Translations under genes and position numbers: made by a program
Assembly (NCBI RefSeq): GCF_030813245.1
Contig: NZ_JAUSUA010000006.1
Coordinates: 1-64,000 of the forward strand
DNA length: 64,000 nt
Reading direction: 5' to 3'
DNA from: Alkalicoccobacillus murimartini
Lineage (GTDB): Bacteria > Bacillota > Bacilli > Bacillales > Bacillaceae_D
Part shown: positions 1 to 8,987 of the stretch, in pieces
How the letters are laid out: each line of letters opens with the position of its first letter
Numbering within the stretch: the first letter of the stretch is position 1
Notes under the pieces: model-generated
Database searches by the model: none
What the model saw: only the letters and a program-made list of their open reading frames with translations
What the model was told of the DNA's origin: nothing

Positions 1-15
1 CATACATGACCTAAG

Positions 16-361
16 CAAGAGAGAGATCGATTTTATCAAGAGCGAAGGGCAGTTCAAGTGACAGAAGGAGAAAAATTTCATTTTTAGAAGGGCATTTGAA
101 GTTTGAGGGAGTTATCAAGAGGAATGGATGAACCAGCAAGACGGGTGGAGATTGATCAAGAAGCAGCGTGCGATACCAAGAGCCTACGAGATCTAAGCAA
201 GTGAGAATCTGAATTAACAAGAGGAAGAGGTCGATAGCAAGAGCGAACAGCTCCGAATCAAGAGAGAATGGAATTTATCAAGGAGTGAGACGCGATACCA
301 AGAGCTCCTGTGATCTAATCAAGAAAGAGTTCGATTGTACCAAGAGGGACAGCACGCGACG
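16..361. repeat. Phased degenerate CAAG repeat, about 20.4 bp period
   Basis: The tetramer CAAG, usually CAAGAG, occurs at 16, 37, 55, 116, 137, 157, 177, 198, 218, 238, 259, 279, 299, 320 and 341. From 116 to 341 every step is 20 or 21 bases, and the gap from 16 to 116 is five periods. Spacers are not identical but tend to end in GAT-N-AAT-like bases. The period equals two turns of B-DNA. There is no convincing gene here; open frames in this stretch are by-products of the repeat. The rest of bases 1-412 lies between this block and the end of the rhomboid gene. Function unknown. Confidence 0.6.
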
Positions 362-412
362 ACACAATCAGCAAACAGGCAAAGCCCCTAAGGTCTTTGC
401 CTGTCTCGTGTA

Positions 413-1168
413 TTAGCCGAACATACGGATTCCGATTAGAATGACGGCAATGATGCCTACGGTAATCCATATGATTTTTTTCTTTTGTTTCTTTTTTTCG
501 TGGTTTGCCCAGCGATCAGGGTTAAAGCTTGGTACTTCTTGGTCATGGACGGGACGCTGATGGCTGCGTTGGACAAATGGCTTTGCACCCATTAAGAACA
601 GGGGAGCGAGGGCCAATCCTGCAATAAAGCCAAATAAATGGGCTAAGATATTAATGTTTGGGTTTACAAAGGTCATAACTAGCGAAATAATAATGATGGT
701 TACAACCAATTGTGAGTTAGCGCGATCGATGAGGTCGCGGCGAGCCCAGATCATGTAAGCAAGGACACCAAATATGCCAAATATGGCACCAGACGCTCCG
801 AGGTGACGGGTGTACATATCTCCTAGGAGAAGCGTGGCGACGTTTGCCAAAACGCCTGCCAATAGGTAGATGGAAATAAATTTACCTGTCCCTAATATTT
901 TCTCGACGGCAGGTCCAAATATGATCAGTGAGAATGAGTTAAACACCATGTGCATTAGGGTGTAGTGTAAAAAAATGGGTGTGAGTAATCGCCAATATTC
1001 GCCAGCGAGTGCTACGTGAATGTTACTTCCAACACCACGATCGAGTATGACGTCGCCAAACGGGAATAAGTTTATCCATAAAAATAAGATGACGTGAATC
1101 GCAACTAAAACAGTGATAACAGGATAATTTTTTCTGAATGAATAGAAACTTTCATTACGTATAAACAT
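413..1168 (-). CDS. ydcA: Rhomboid family intramembrane serine protease
   Basis: A 251-residue polytopic membrane protein that would cleave transmembrane substrates within the bilayer. The catalytic serine lies in GASGAIFG in the middle of the protein, and the partner histidine is in the later helix containing HLFGF. HYTLMHMVFN matches the conserved rhomboid region ahead of the serine helix. The tail is short and lysine-rich (KKKQKKK), followed by a last hydrophobic segment. The start at 1168 is chosen because GAAGGAGGT lies 6 bases upstream; a longer frame to 1231 lacks a ribosome site. It is transcribed divergently from acpS, as ydcA is in B. subtilis. Substrate unknown. Confidence 0.9.
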   Translation of the reverse strand: MFIRNESFYSFRKNYPVITVLVAIHVILFLWINLFPFGDVILDRGVGSNIHVALAGEYWRLLTPIFLHYTLMHMVFNSFSLIIFGPAVEKILGTGKFISIYLLAGVLANVATLLLGDMYTRHLGASGAIFGIFGVLAYMIWARRDLIDRANSQLVVTIIIISLVMTFVNPNINILAHLFGFIAGLALAPLFLMGAKPFVQRSHQRPVHDQEVPSFNPDRWANHEKKKQKKKIIWITVGIIAVILIGIRMFG

Positions 1169-1222
1169 CTTTGACCTCCTTCGTACCAAATTAAATAATA
1201 AACGATCTAACGAGGTGTGTAC

Positions 1223-1567
1223 ATGATTCATGGTATAGGAATTGATATTATTGAGCTCGAGCGTATTGAAAAAGCGCTTAAACGAAATGCACGATTTGAG
1301 GAACGGATCTTAACTGAGGCTGAACGAATGGCTTCTCAAAAGTACTCAGTTTCAAGAAAAATAGAGTTTCTAGCAGGCCGATTTGCTGCAAAAGAGGCGT
1401 TTGTGAAAGCTTCGGGTGTGAAGCGTTTATCTTGGTTAGATATTGAAATTTTGAATGATGGGCAAGGTAAACCAAGGCTAACAGGCCCTATAGATGGACT
1501 CATTCATGTATCCATTTCCCATAGTCAAGACTATGCTGTTGCACAAGTAATTATAGAAGGCGAGTAG
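1223..1567 (+). CDS. acpS: Holo-[acyl-carrier-protein] synthase
   Basis: Transfers 4'-phosphopantetheine from coenzyme A to the serine of acyl carrier protein, activating it for fatty acid synthesis in the cytoplasm. At 114 residues it has the normal AcpS length. The Mg-binding GIGIDIIELERI segment is at the N-terminus and FAAKEAFVKA lies near residue 55. The end VSISHSQDYAVAQVI is also typical. ATG 1223 is preceded by GAGGTG; an in-frame GTG at 1217 overlaps that site. It heads the group acpS-ydcC-nnrD-alr. Confidence 0.95.
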   Translation: MIHGIGIDIIELERIEKALKRNARFEERILTEAERMASQKYSVSRKIEFLAGRFAAKEAFVKASGVKRLSWLDIEILNDGQGKPRLTGPIDGLIHVSISHSQDYAVAQVIIEGE

Positions 1568-1702
1568 GTATGAATCAAGCTTGAGGACTCGTCTGCATAT
1601 TCGCCTAGGTTGTCTCATATAGATGTAATGCGATGGGGAACAGCTCGTCAATTGGACAGAGATTTCTCTAATTAGCGTCAAATGAGACGAAGGGGTGAGG
1701 GT

Positions 1703-2713
1703 ATGAAACGAGTAAGCTGGTTCGTCATGTTGGGGATATTAATGATTCTAATGCTTGCAGGGTGTGGTGAAAAGACACAGGAGGATGTGCTGGAAGACCT
1801 AGGAACGACTCTTGAGGATCTGTCAGGTTATAAGGCTAAAGCAACGATGCAATTAGAGACTGGGAATGAACCTCAAACATACGATGTGGAGGTATGGTAT
1901 CAAAAAGAAGGCTTTTATCGGGTTGTTTTGAATAATAAAGAGAAGGATCAAAGTCAGATCATTCTAAGAAATGATGATGGGGTATTTGTTCTGACACCTG
2001 CTCTGAATAAAAGCTTCCGTTTCCAAAGTGATTGGCCAAAAACAACTAGCCAAAGCTATCTGTATGAGTCCTTGGTTGCCGACATCTTAACGGATCAAGA
2101 GCGTACTTTCTCCCAAGATGAAGAGCATTATTTATTTGAAACCGCAACGAACTATCAAAATAAGAATCTAAATAAGCAGCAAATCTACTTGAACAAAAAA
2201 GATCTAACTCCTGCTAGGGTGGAGATTCTTGATGCTGAGCAGTCTCCGTTGGTCACTTTAAATTTTACTGAATTTGAAAAGAACGCGTCGTTTAATGATG
2301 TTGACTTTGAGATGGAGCAAAACATGACAGGGGCACAGTTATCAGAACCGACTTTAGCTGAGCCATCCGGTGAGATGGAAATTTATGTTCCGCTTTATGT
2401 ACCAGATGGAACGAGTTCTGGTGAATCAAAAGAAGTAGAGACAGAGGATGGCACGAGTTATGTCCAGCAATACACAGGGGAAAATTCCTTCACCCTCATT
2501 CAGAAACAAACAGATGTGGTCCCAGCTTCTACAACATCTACAACAATCAATGAAGGTCAACCCGTTGATTTAGGATTTACGATAGGGGTACAAACAGAGG
2601 ATGCTACGATGTGGTCACATAACGGAATCGACTTCTATCTTGCATCGACGGACCTTGACGCAGAGGAAATGGCAAACATTGCACGGTCGGTTTACGGGAC
2701 TCTTGAAAAATAA
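1703..2713 (+). CDS. ydcC: LolA-like outer-membrane-lipoprotein-carrier-fold lipoprotein (YdcC family)
   Basis: A 336-residue exported lipoprotein. The signal peptide ends in the lipobox LAGC (about residue 20), so it should be anchored on the outer face of the membrane. The body is beta-rich with segments such as DVEVWYQKEGFYRVVLNN, typical of the LolA/DUF4367 fold found in YdcC and related sporulation or envelope proteins. The gene sits between acpS and alr as in B. subtilis. ATG 1703 follows AAGGGGTGAG; the upstream ATG 1682 has no ribosome site. The exact ligand is unknown. Confidence 0.85.
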   Translation: MKRVSWFVMLGILMILMLAGCGEKTQEDVLEDLGTTLEDLSGYKAKATMQLETGNEPQTYDVEVWYQKEGFYRVVLNNKEKDQSQIILRNDDGVFVLTPALNKSFRFQSDWPKTTSQSYLYESLVADILTDQERTFSQDEEHYLFETATNYQNKNLNKQQIYLNKKDLTPARVEILDAEQSPLVTLNFTEFEKNASFNDVDFEMEQNMTGAQLSEPTLAEPSGEMEIYVPLYVPDGTSSGESKEVETEDGTSYVQQYTGENSFTLIQKQTDVVPASTTSTTINEGQPVDLGFTIGVQTEDATMWSHNGIDFYLASTDLDAEEMANIARSVYGTLEK

Positions 2714-2726
2714 ATAGTTTCTATCT

Positions 2727-2757
2727 AAAAGTGAGGCAACCTTGTCTCACTTTTTTT
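2727..2757 (+). terminator. Rho-independent terminator after ydcC
   Basis: Inverted repeat AAAGTGAG...CTCACTTT with a short loop followed by seven T, 14 bases after the ydcC stop. It separates ydcC from nnrD. Confidence 0.85.
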
Positions 2758-2831
2758 GTGTTCAAAACACGTTATATAGATGGGTTGTAAGGGTATTGAA
2801 GAACAGTTATTTAATCATAAGGAAGGGGATA

Positions 2832-3677
2832 ATGTTGATGCAAAGGCTTGAACTTGAAGACATTCAACAGTGGTTACCAAATAGAGAGTTTGACCAAGGG
2901 ACAAATAAAAGAGATTATGGACAGGTTTTGTTAATAGGGGGAAGTGCAGGAATGGCGGGATCTATTATCATGTCTGCTGAAGCAGCTGTTCTCTCTGGAG
3001 CTGGGCTCACAACCGTAGCGACAGAATCGAGTCATCATAGCGCGCTGCATTCAAGAGTTCCAGAAGCCATGGCTTTACCATTGAATGATTTATTCAGAAT
3101 TAGTGAGCAAATTAAGAAAAGTACGGTGGTAGCGATTGGACCTGGACTGGGTGTAGATGAGCGAGCGGCGAATATCTTTCGTCTTGTCTTAGCAGGTGTA
3201 GAAGATCATCAAGTTCTCATCTTGGATGCAGATGCTTTAACACTTTTAGCGAGAGAGAAAAGCAAGTTGCGAATGAAGCATGTTATTTTGACTCCACATG
3301 CAGGAGAGTGGCAGCGTCTGACTGGGCTTGTACCATCTGAGCAAAAGGACAAAGTGAACCAAAAATGGGCGAATTATTTTGGAACGACGGTTGTCTTAAA
3401 AGGTGATGAGAGTCGTGTATATAGCCATGATGAAATATATCTAAATAAAAAAGGAGCGCCAGCCATGGCGACAGGAGGCATGGGGGACTGTTTAACAGGG
3501 TGTATAGCTGGCATATGTGCTCAAAGTGAGGATGTGATGAAGGGGCTGTTATCGTCTGTGTATCTTCATTCTCTTATTGGCGGTGAAAAAGCAGCGCTGC
3601 AACATATGGTAAGGCCTATTCACATTGCAGAAGCACTCCCGTTTTATATGAAAAAATTGACCACCTCTTTACGATGA
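2832..3677 (+). CDS. nnrD: ADP-dependent NAD(P)H-hydrate dehydratase
   Basis: Repairs hydrated NAD(P)H by ATP/ADP-dependent dehydration. This is the YjeF C-terminal (carbohydrate-kinase-like) domain on its own, about 280 residues, without the epimerase domain. Diagnostic segments are GQVLLIGGSAGMAGS near residue 30, IGPGLGVDE near 105, and GAPAMATGGMGDCLTGCIAG near 205, which carries the catalytic aspartate. Two close starts are possible: ATG 2832 and ATG 2838. The latter has better spacing from AAGGGG. The frame extends upstream to 2742 across the preceding terminator, which argues against a longer protein. Confidence 0.9.
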   Translation: MLMQRLELEDIQQWLPNREFDQGTNKRDYGQVLLIGGSAGMAGSIIMSAEAAVLSGAGLTTVATESSHHSALHSRVPEAMALPLNDLFRISEQIKKSTVVAIGPGLGVDERAANIFRLVLAGVEDHQVLILDADALTLLAREKSKLRMKHVILTPHAGEWQRLTGLVPSEQKDKVNQKWANYFGTTVVLKGDESRVYSHDEIYLNKKGAPAMATGGMGDCLTGCIAGICAQSEDVMKGLLSSVYLHSLIGGEKAALQHMVRPIHIAEALPFYMKKLTTSLR

Positions 3678-3752
3678 AATTGACAGTGGTGTTAAGGGGC
3701 ATTCATAATCAGATTAATACGATGGAATCAAGATAGATGGAGAGTGACAATC

Positions 3753-4934
3753 GTGCAATCTGAACTTATGAATGCTTATTATCGTGACACATGGGTGGAA
3801 ATTAACCTTACTGCAATCGAGCGGAATGTTCGCTCGTTATATGAGTTATACAAGGATAAAGGAACAGAAGTTATGGCTGTTGTCAAAGCGGACGGATATG
3901 GCCATGGTGCATATGAAGCTGCACAGGCGTCACTTGTTGGAGGAGCAACCTTTTTAGGAGTAGCCATTTTGGATGAAGCCATTGAGCTGCGTAGAAAAGG
4001 CATAACTGAACCTATATTAGTACTTGGCCGAACAAGGCCAACCGATGCAGCGCTTGCAGCAAGCATGAAGATCGCTGTCACGGTGTTTTCCCTTACATGG
4101 TTAAAAGAAGCAGAGACCGTCTTAAAATCAAATGAGCCATTATCTGTTCATTTGAAGTGTGATACGGGTATGGGACGATTAGGTCTTATCGATCAGGCTG
4201 AAATAGAGACGGTATCGTTGTTTATTCATCAGTCGGAGCATTTTGATTTTGAAGGGTTGTACACACATTTTGCAACAGCAGACGAAATTGAGATTGAGTA
4301 CTACGATGAGCAGTTCCAGCAATTTAAAGAGCTCTCAAAAATCTTAGAGGACCATGGGATCTCCGTGCCATATGTTCATTGTGCAAACAGCGCAGCAGCT
4401 CTTAGATTTCCAGAGCGTGCTTTTTCGATGGTCAGGTTTGGTATCTCGATGTACGGCTTATCTCCTTCACCAGAGATAAAAGAGCTGTTGCCTTTTAAGT
4501 TAGAACCAGCCTTTGCACTTAAGACAACACTTGCCCAAGTGAAGAAGCTTCCTGAAGGAAAAGCTATTAGTTATGGAGCGACGTATGTAACCAAACAGGA
4601 TGAATGGATTGGGACACTGCCTATTGGTTATGCGGATGGCTGGATAAGATCTCATTCAACAAATGGAGGAACCGTTCTTATAGATGGAGAAGAAGCTCCT
4701 TTTGTCGGGAGAATCTGTATGGATCAATGTATGATTCGCCTCTCTGCACAAAAACATGAAGGAACGGTTGTCACGTTAATTGGAGTGGATCAATCAAGTA
4801 GCATCACGATGGATGATGTAGCCAAAAGACTTGAGACGATAAACTATGAAATACCATGCGTCATTAGCAAAAGAGTGCCACGCTTATATTATCGTGATGG
4901 AATTCTAGCTTCCGTTAAAAATCCTATTCAATGA
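3753..4934 (+). CDS. alr: Alanine racemase
   Basis: PLP-dependent interconversion of L- and D-alanine for peptidoglycan synthesis. The PLP-binding lysine is in AVVKADGYGHG near residue 45. The C-terminal beta domain contains AISYGATY with the catalytic tyrosine and GRICMDQ. At 393 residues it has family length. The start is uncertain: GTG 3753 lies 10 bases after GGAG, GTG 3744 is too close, and ATG 3771 is also possible. Its place directly upstream of ndoAI-ndoA matches B. subtilis. Confidence 0.95.
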   Translation: MQSELMNAYYRDTWVEINLTAIERNVRSLYELYKDKGTEVMAVVKADGYGHGAYEAAQASLVGGATFLGVAILDEAIELRRKGITEPILVLGRTRPTDAALAASMKIAVTVFSLTWLKEAETVLKSNEPLSVHLKCDTGMGRLGLIDQAEIETVSLFIHQSEHFDFEGLYTHFATADEIEIEYYDEQFQQFKELSKILEDHGISVPYVHCANSAAALRFPERAFSMVRFGISMYGLSPSPEIKELLPFKLEPAFALKTTLAQVKKLPEGKAISYGATYVTKQDEWIGTLPIGYADGWIRSHSTNGGTVLIDGEEAPFVGRICMDQCMIRLSAQKHEGTVVTLIGVDQSSSITMDDVAKRLETINYEIPCVISKRVPRLYYRDGILASVKNPIQ

Positions 4935-5132
4935 ACATGTATAATCAAAACGTAGTAGGGAACGATTTCTAACAAGAATATATTGAAAATCGTGTCAAAA
5001 CCTCTTTGCAATCCTTACACCTGAATGCTATGATGAAACGTGAGTAGAAAAAGGCAAATAACGATTGATCTTGTCACTGTTGAACGGTACTATGATTTGT
5101 ACAAGGCGTTTATGGTGGGGGTTGAAACGTGA

Positions 5133-5411
5133 ATGAAAGATAAGAAACTTAAGGATGTTATCGTTACGTTACCACAACAATTGTTAAACGAGGTGGATGC
5201 ATTGCTAGAACAGGAAAACCTTAACAGAAGTGAATTTATCTCTAAAGCAACTAAAACGTATATTATGGAAAGACAACAATCCCAAATTCGCGAATCGATG
5301 CAGCAAGGTTACATGGAAATGGCAAAAATTAATCTCACAATTGCATCAGAGGCTTTTCTTGCGGAGGAGGAAGCGGATCTAACCCTTGTTCGTTTAGTAA
5401 GTGGGGTGTAG
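5133..5411 (+). CDS. ndoAI: Antitoxin EndoAI (MazE-like, ribbon-helix-helix)
   Basis: A 92-residue antitoxin that binds and neutralises the EndoA ribonuclease encoded immediately downstream. The N-terminal half (KDVIVTLPQQLLNEVDALL then NRSEFISKATKTYI) is a CopG/MetJ-type ribbon-helix-helix DNA-binding and dimer domain. The C-terminal tail would thread along the toxin. ATG 5133 follows a GTGGGGG purine run. It is probably co-transcribed with ndoA, the gap being 3 bases. Confidence 0.93.
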   Translation: MKDKKLKDVIVTLPQQLLNEVDALLEQENLNRSEFISKATKTYIMERQQSQIRESMQQGYMEMAKINLTIASEAFLAEEEADLTLVRLVSGV

Positions 5412-5414
5412 CAT

Positions 5415-5765
5415 TTGATTGTGAAAAGAGGAGACGTATATTTTGCGGACCTCTCACCGGTGGTAGGTTCCGAGCAAGGCGGGGTAAGACCAGTTCTAAT
5501 CATTCAAAATGATATTGGCAATCGTTTTAGTCCTACTGTTATAGTGGCGGCCATTACAGCTCAGATTCAAAAGGCAAAATTACCGACTCATGTTGAAATA
5601 AATGCAAAAAAGTATGGATTTGATCGTGATTCGGTTATTTTACTGGAGCAAGTTCGAACCATTGATAAACAACGGTTAACGGATAAGATTACCCACCTAG
5701 ATGATAATATGATGAATTCTGTAAATGAGGCATTATTTATAAGTTTAGGTTTAGTTGATTTTTAA
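5415..5765 (+). CDS. ndoA: mRNA interferase EndoA (MazF family)
   Basis: Sequence-specific endoribonuclease toxin of the chromosomal MazEF pair; the B. subtilis protein cuts at UACAU. It is 116 residues, the normal length. Hallmarks are [20 protein letters not shown] at the N-terminus, RPVLIIQND near residue 28, and the conserved C-terminal end. Translation begins at TTG 5415 behind GTGGGGTG. A strong terminator follows, so the sigB operon has its own promoter. Confidence 0.95.
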   Translation: MIVKRGDVYFADLSPVVGSEQGGVRPVLIIQNDIGNRFSPTVIVAAITAQIQKAKLPTHVEINAKKYGFDRDSVILLEQVRTIDKQRLTDKITHLDDNMMNSVNEALFISLGLVDF

Positions 5766-5788
5766 CGTTCCTTTTATAACTGATTAAC

Positions 5789-5817
5789 GTCCCCGATTTG
5801 AATAACGGGGATTTTTT
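5789..5817 (+). terminator. Terminator after ndoA
   Basis: Stem CCCCG...CGGGG with a loop of about 10 bases followed by six T, 26 bases after the ndoA stop. Confidence 0.85.
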
Positions 5818-5940
5818 CATTTGTATTTTATGATGAAAGCGAATTCTCAGTATACTTGTGTCGTTTTGAGTAGTTTCTCTTTGCAACATAAGCCAACTCA
5901 TGGAATAATGGCTATAGAGACTATATATGGAGGATATTCT

Positions 5941-6759
5941 ATGCAATCGAGCGCACTATCCTATTTACAACAATACCAGAGTCAAATTATAGAGCAATGG
6001 GACCAACAGCTTTCTGAATTGCGTAATGAAAGTGAAATTAAGGCATCTCTTGAAAAGGCTGTAGAGCACACAAATCAAGAGTATATGACATTAATTTTAC
6101 AAACCGCAAAAAGGAATGAAGAAGATTCACTAGAGGGACTAAAAGCGTTCACAGAACAATATATTCAGAGCGGGCGTTCTCTATCTTACTTCACCAAAGC
6201 TTTACAAGGATTAAGACGAGCCATTCACAACCAACTTAGAGAAATATCACCCGAAGACGGGAATATTCTGGACATATATAGTGATCTTAATCAATGGATT
6301 GATAACATGAGCAACATGCTTGTTACAGAATACATTGGGTCATGGGAAGACACACTAGAAATGCAGAAGCTGTCACTACTTGAACTTTCTGCACCACTTA
6401 TTCCTGTATTTGAAGGGATCACGGTCATGCCTCTAATTGGGAGCATTGATACAACGAGAGCGAAATTAATCATGGAGAACCTGTTAGAAGGTGTGATTAA
6501 GAATCGATCTAGAGTGGTCTTAATAGATATTACTGGTGTGCCAATTGTAGATACAATGGTTGCGCATCATATTATTGAAGCTTCAGAAGCTGTGCGACTG
6601 ATTGGTGCTACATCCATTCTCGTAGGCATCAGACCAGAGATTGCACAAACAATCGTTAATCTGGGCATTGATCTAACGAAGTTTCCGACAAAGAGTACGC
6701 TACAAAAAGGGATGCAAAAAGCCCTTGAGATGTGCAACCAACAAACGATTGAGTTGTAA
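5941..6759 (+). CDS. rsbR: Stressosome co-antagonist RsbR (RsbRA)
   Basis: Scaffold subunit of the stressosome that, with RsbS, sequesters the kinase RsbT until stress is sensed. The protein has 272 residues. An N-terminal non-haem globin-like helical domain (about 1-135) is followed by a C-terminal STAS domain. The two threonines phosphorylated by RsbT correspond to those in SIDTTRA and VDTMVA. ATG 5941 lies after ATGGAGGATATTCT; the longer upstream frame has no ribosome site. First gene of the eight-gene sigB operon. Confidence 0.95.
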   Translation: MQSSALSYLQQYQSQIIEQWDQQLSELRNESEIKASLEKAVEHTNQEYMTLILQTAKRNEEDSLEGLKAFTEQYIQSGRSLSYFTKALQGLRRAIHNQLREISPEDGNILDIYSDLNQWIDNMSNMLVTEYIGSWEDTLEMQKLSLLELSAPLIPVFEGITVMPLIGSIDTTRAKLIMENLLEGVIKNRSRVVLIDITGVPIVDTMVAHHIIEASEAVRLIGATSILVGIRPEIAQTIVNLGIDLTKFPTKSTLQKGMQKALEMCNQQTIEL

Positions 6760-6780
6760 TATGGAGGTAGACAAATAAAG

Positions 6781-7137
6781 ATGAGAATTCCAATTCTAAA
6801 ACTTGGCAAATACTTACTTATCAGTATCCAGACAGAGCTTGATGATCAAACCGCTCTTCAATTTCAAGAGGATCTATTAAATAAGATCCATCAAGAAGGT
6901 TCTTCCGGTGTGGTCATTGATTTAACTTCTGTAGATATGATTGATTCATTTATTGCAAAAGTACTAGGCGATGTGGTAGATATGTCTAGTCTTATGGGTG
7001 CTAAAGTCGTGTTAACTGGTATTAGACCAGCTGTTGCCATTACACTTATAGACATGGGTATTAAACTGGAAGATGTCTCAACAGCTCTTGATTTAGAGCA
7101 AGGTTTAGAGAAACTGCAACAGGAATTGGAGGGTTAA
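6781..7137 (+). CDS. rsbS: Stressosome antagonist RsbS
   Basis: Single STAS-domain protein (118 residues) that forms the stressosome core with RsbR and binds RsbT. The phosphorylation serine lies in [10 protein letters not shown] near residue 59. An upstream GGAGGT is 13 bases from ATG 6781, a somewhat long spacing. It lies between rsbR and rsbT with no gap to rsbT. Confidence 0.95.
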   Translation: MRIPILKLGKYLLISIQTELDDQTALQFQEDLLNKIHQEGSSGVVIDLTSVDMIDSFIAKVLGDVVDMSSLMGAKVVLTGIRPAVAITLIDMGIKLEDVSTALDLEQGLEKLQQELEG

Positions 7138-7554
7138 ATGATGGAAACCCAATCCTCTGTTGAAGTAAAAAATGAATGGGGAATTGTTGCTGCAAGGCAG
7201 GCAGGTAGAACCCTTTCAAAAGAACTAGGCTTTGGCAATGTAGACCAGGCTAGAATTACAACAGCTATTTCAGAGCTAGCGCGTAATATATATCTTTACG
7301 CACAACGCGGTGAAATCATATTAGATATAGTAGAAGATAAAAGTAAGTTTGGAATCAAAAAAGGGATTAAGATTACGGCGTCAGATTTAGGACCGGGAAT
7401 TCCAGATTTACGTCAAGTGATGGTTGATGGCTTTACCACATCAAGTGGACTTGGTGCAGGACTTCCTGGAGTGAAACGATTAATGGACGACTTTAACATT
7501 GAATCAGAAGTGGATAAAGGGACCACGATCACTGCTACTAAATGGCTCCGATAA
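7138..7554 (+). CDS. rsbT: Serine/threonine kinase RsbT
   Basis: GHKL-type kinase that phosphorylates RsbR and RsbS, leaves the stressosome and activates the phosphatase RsbU. It has 138 residues. The N box is in TTAISELARNIYLYA near residue 45, the G1 box is ITASDLGPGIPD, and the G2-like region is GLGAGLPGVKRLMDDF. Two consecutive ATG codons (7138, 7141) directly follow the rsbS stop, suggesting translational coupling. Confidence 0.95.
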   Translation: MMETQSSVEVKNEWGIVAARQAGRTLSKELGFGNVDQARITTAISELARNIYLYAQRGEIILDIVEDKSKFGIKKGIKITASDLGPGIPDLRQVMVDGFTTSSGLGAGLPGVKRLMDDFNIESEVDKGTTITATKWLR

Positions 7555-7572
7555 GGAGGACATCAATGCACT

Positions 7573-8586
7573 ATGAACTATACAGATAACAATATTGAGA
7601 CATCCTACAAGAAAATTCTACAATCCTATTTAGATACAGGTAGTGAACAGGTTCTATATGAAGCCCAGCAGTTTACTCGGACGCTGCTGGAGCATCAGAC
7701 GTCACCAGAAGAACTTGTTAGTTTACATCGATCAATTATGGATCAACTGTATCCTGATTTACCTGAAGACATCCAGGCTTCGTTTGATTTTCTCTTAGAA
7801 GCGATGATGGGCTACGGAATGGCTTATCGTGAGCATCAAATATTGAGAGACCGGCAACAGGAATTAGAAGCAGAGATTGATGTTGCTGCTAAAATGCAAC
7901 AAACTCTCCTACCTAGAGAAGAGCTTTCGGTTGAAGGTTTAGATGTAGGGGTAGTGAGTGTACCTGCTAAAAAGATGAGTGGAGATTATTATCATTATGT
8001 CACGGATCAGTTTGGTGGAGTGGGCCTATCCATCTCTGACATTATTGGTAAAGGGGTCCCGGCTGCTCTATGTATGTCCATGATTAAGTACGCAATGGAT
8101 AGTTTGCCAGAGCAGCAGCTTAACCCAAGTGCTCTCTTAGAAAGCCTGAATCGAGTCGTAGAACAAAACGTTGATGATAGCATGTTTGTTACGATGATGT
8201 ACGGATATTATGATTCCAAATCGCATGAGTTCACCTATTCAGGTGCAGGGCATGAACCGGGCTTTTTTTATTGTGCGCAGAAAGATTCATTTGAAGACCT
8301 GAGTGCAAAGGGCCTTGTTTTAGGTGTGTCTAGAAAAGCAACTTATCGAGAATATGTGAAGCAACTTTCAGTTGGAGATTTTATTGTATTTTTAACAGAT
8401 GGGGTCACGGAATGTCGTGTCGGAGATGAATTCTTTGAGAGAGAAGAAATTGTCACGATGCTCAGGAAGTCTATTCATCTAAGTGCGCAAGAAATCGTGG
8501 AAAATGTGTATCGCGAGTTAAGTAAGTTACAGGATTTTTCATTAAGAGATGATTTAACATTAATAATCTTGCGTAGAAATGTTTAA
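7573..8586 (+). CDS. rsbU: PP2C-type phosphatase RsbU
   Basis: Environmental-stress phosphatase that dephosphorylates RsbV when bound by RsbT. It has 337 residues. The N-terminal helical RsbT-binding domain covers about 1-120. The SpoIIE/PP2C catalytic domain follows, with AAKMQQTLLP, KKMSGDYYHY, SISDIIGKGVPAAL and a late LTDGVTE containing metal-binding aspartates. GGAGG lies 14 bases before ATG 7573. The stop codon overlaps the -35 box of the internal sigma-B promoter. Confidence 0.95.
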   Translation: MNYTDNNIETSYKKILQSYLDTGSEQVLYEAQQFTRTLLEHQTSPEELVSLHRSIMDQLYPDLPEDIQASFDFLLEAMMGYGMAYREHQILRDRQQELEAEIDVAAKMQQTLLPREELSVEGLDVGVVSVPAKKMSGDYYHYVTDQFGGVGLSISDIIGKGVPAALCMSMIKYAMDSLPEQQLNPSALLESLNRVVEQNVDDSMFVTMMYGYYDSKSHEFTYSGAGHEPGFFYCAQKDSFEDLSAKGLVLGVSRKATYREYVKQLSVGDFIVFLTDGVTECRVGDEFFEREEIVTMLRKSIHLSAQEIVENVYRELSKLQDFSLRDDLTLIILRRNV

Positions 8587-8606
8587 TTTAGATCAATTGG
8601 TGGTAT
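8581..8606 (+). promoter_or_regulatory. Sigma-B promoter upstream of rsbV
   Basis: GTTTAA at 8581-8586, a 14-base spacer and TGGTAT at 8601-8606. This matches the sigma-B consensus GTTTAA-N12-14-GGGTAT with one mismatch. The position, between rsbU and rsbV, is that of the autoregulatory promoter of the B. subtilis operon, which drives rsbV-rsbW-sigB-rsbX. Confidence 0.85.
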
Positions 8607-8657
8607 ATAAAGAACACTAAACAAAATGACGCGGTTCCAACTCAAGGAGGAAGCTAC

Positions 8658-8987
8658 ATGAATTTAGATATTCATATTGAGGAAGCAGAGAATCAAAAGA
8701 ATGTTTTTCTTTCAGGAGAAATTGATACCTATACAGCACCTAAACTAAGAGAGTCACTAATCCCTTTAACGGAGCAAAGTGGTGTTGAGGTGATTGTTGA
8801 CTTATCGGAAGTTCAATATATAGACAGTACAGGACTAGGAATATTTGTTGGAGTTTTAAAAGCCTCTGATTCTAACGGAAGCTCCTTAACACTTACAGGG
8901 ATGTCTGAACGAATCAAGCGGCTTTTTGTGATTACAGGTCTTGATGAAGTTATTAACATCGTGGATCGGAGGGAAGAAGCTAAATGA
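8658..8987 (+). CDS. rsbV: Anti-anti-sigma factor RsbV
   Basis: STAS protein (109 residues). When unphosphorylated it binds RsbW and frees sigma-B. The regulatory serine is in QYIDSTGLGIFVG near residue 57. AAGGAGG precedes ATG 8658. It overlaps rsbW by four bases (ATGA), typical of the coupled pair, and is first behind the internal sigma-B promoter. Confidence 0.96.
   Translation: MNLDIHIEEAENQKNVFLSGEIDTYTAPKLRESLIPLTEQSGVEVIVDLSEVQYIDSTGLGIFVGVLKASDSNGSSLTLTGMSERIKRLFVITGLDEVINIVDRREEAK

Noticed and set aside
11-220. Minus-strand frame at the left end
   Set aside because: Lies within the phased CAAG repeat, has no ribosome site and shows no protein family features.
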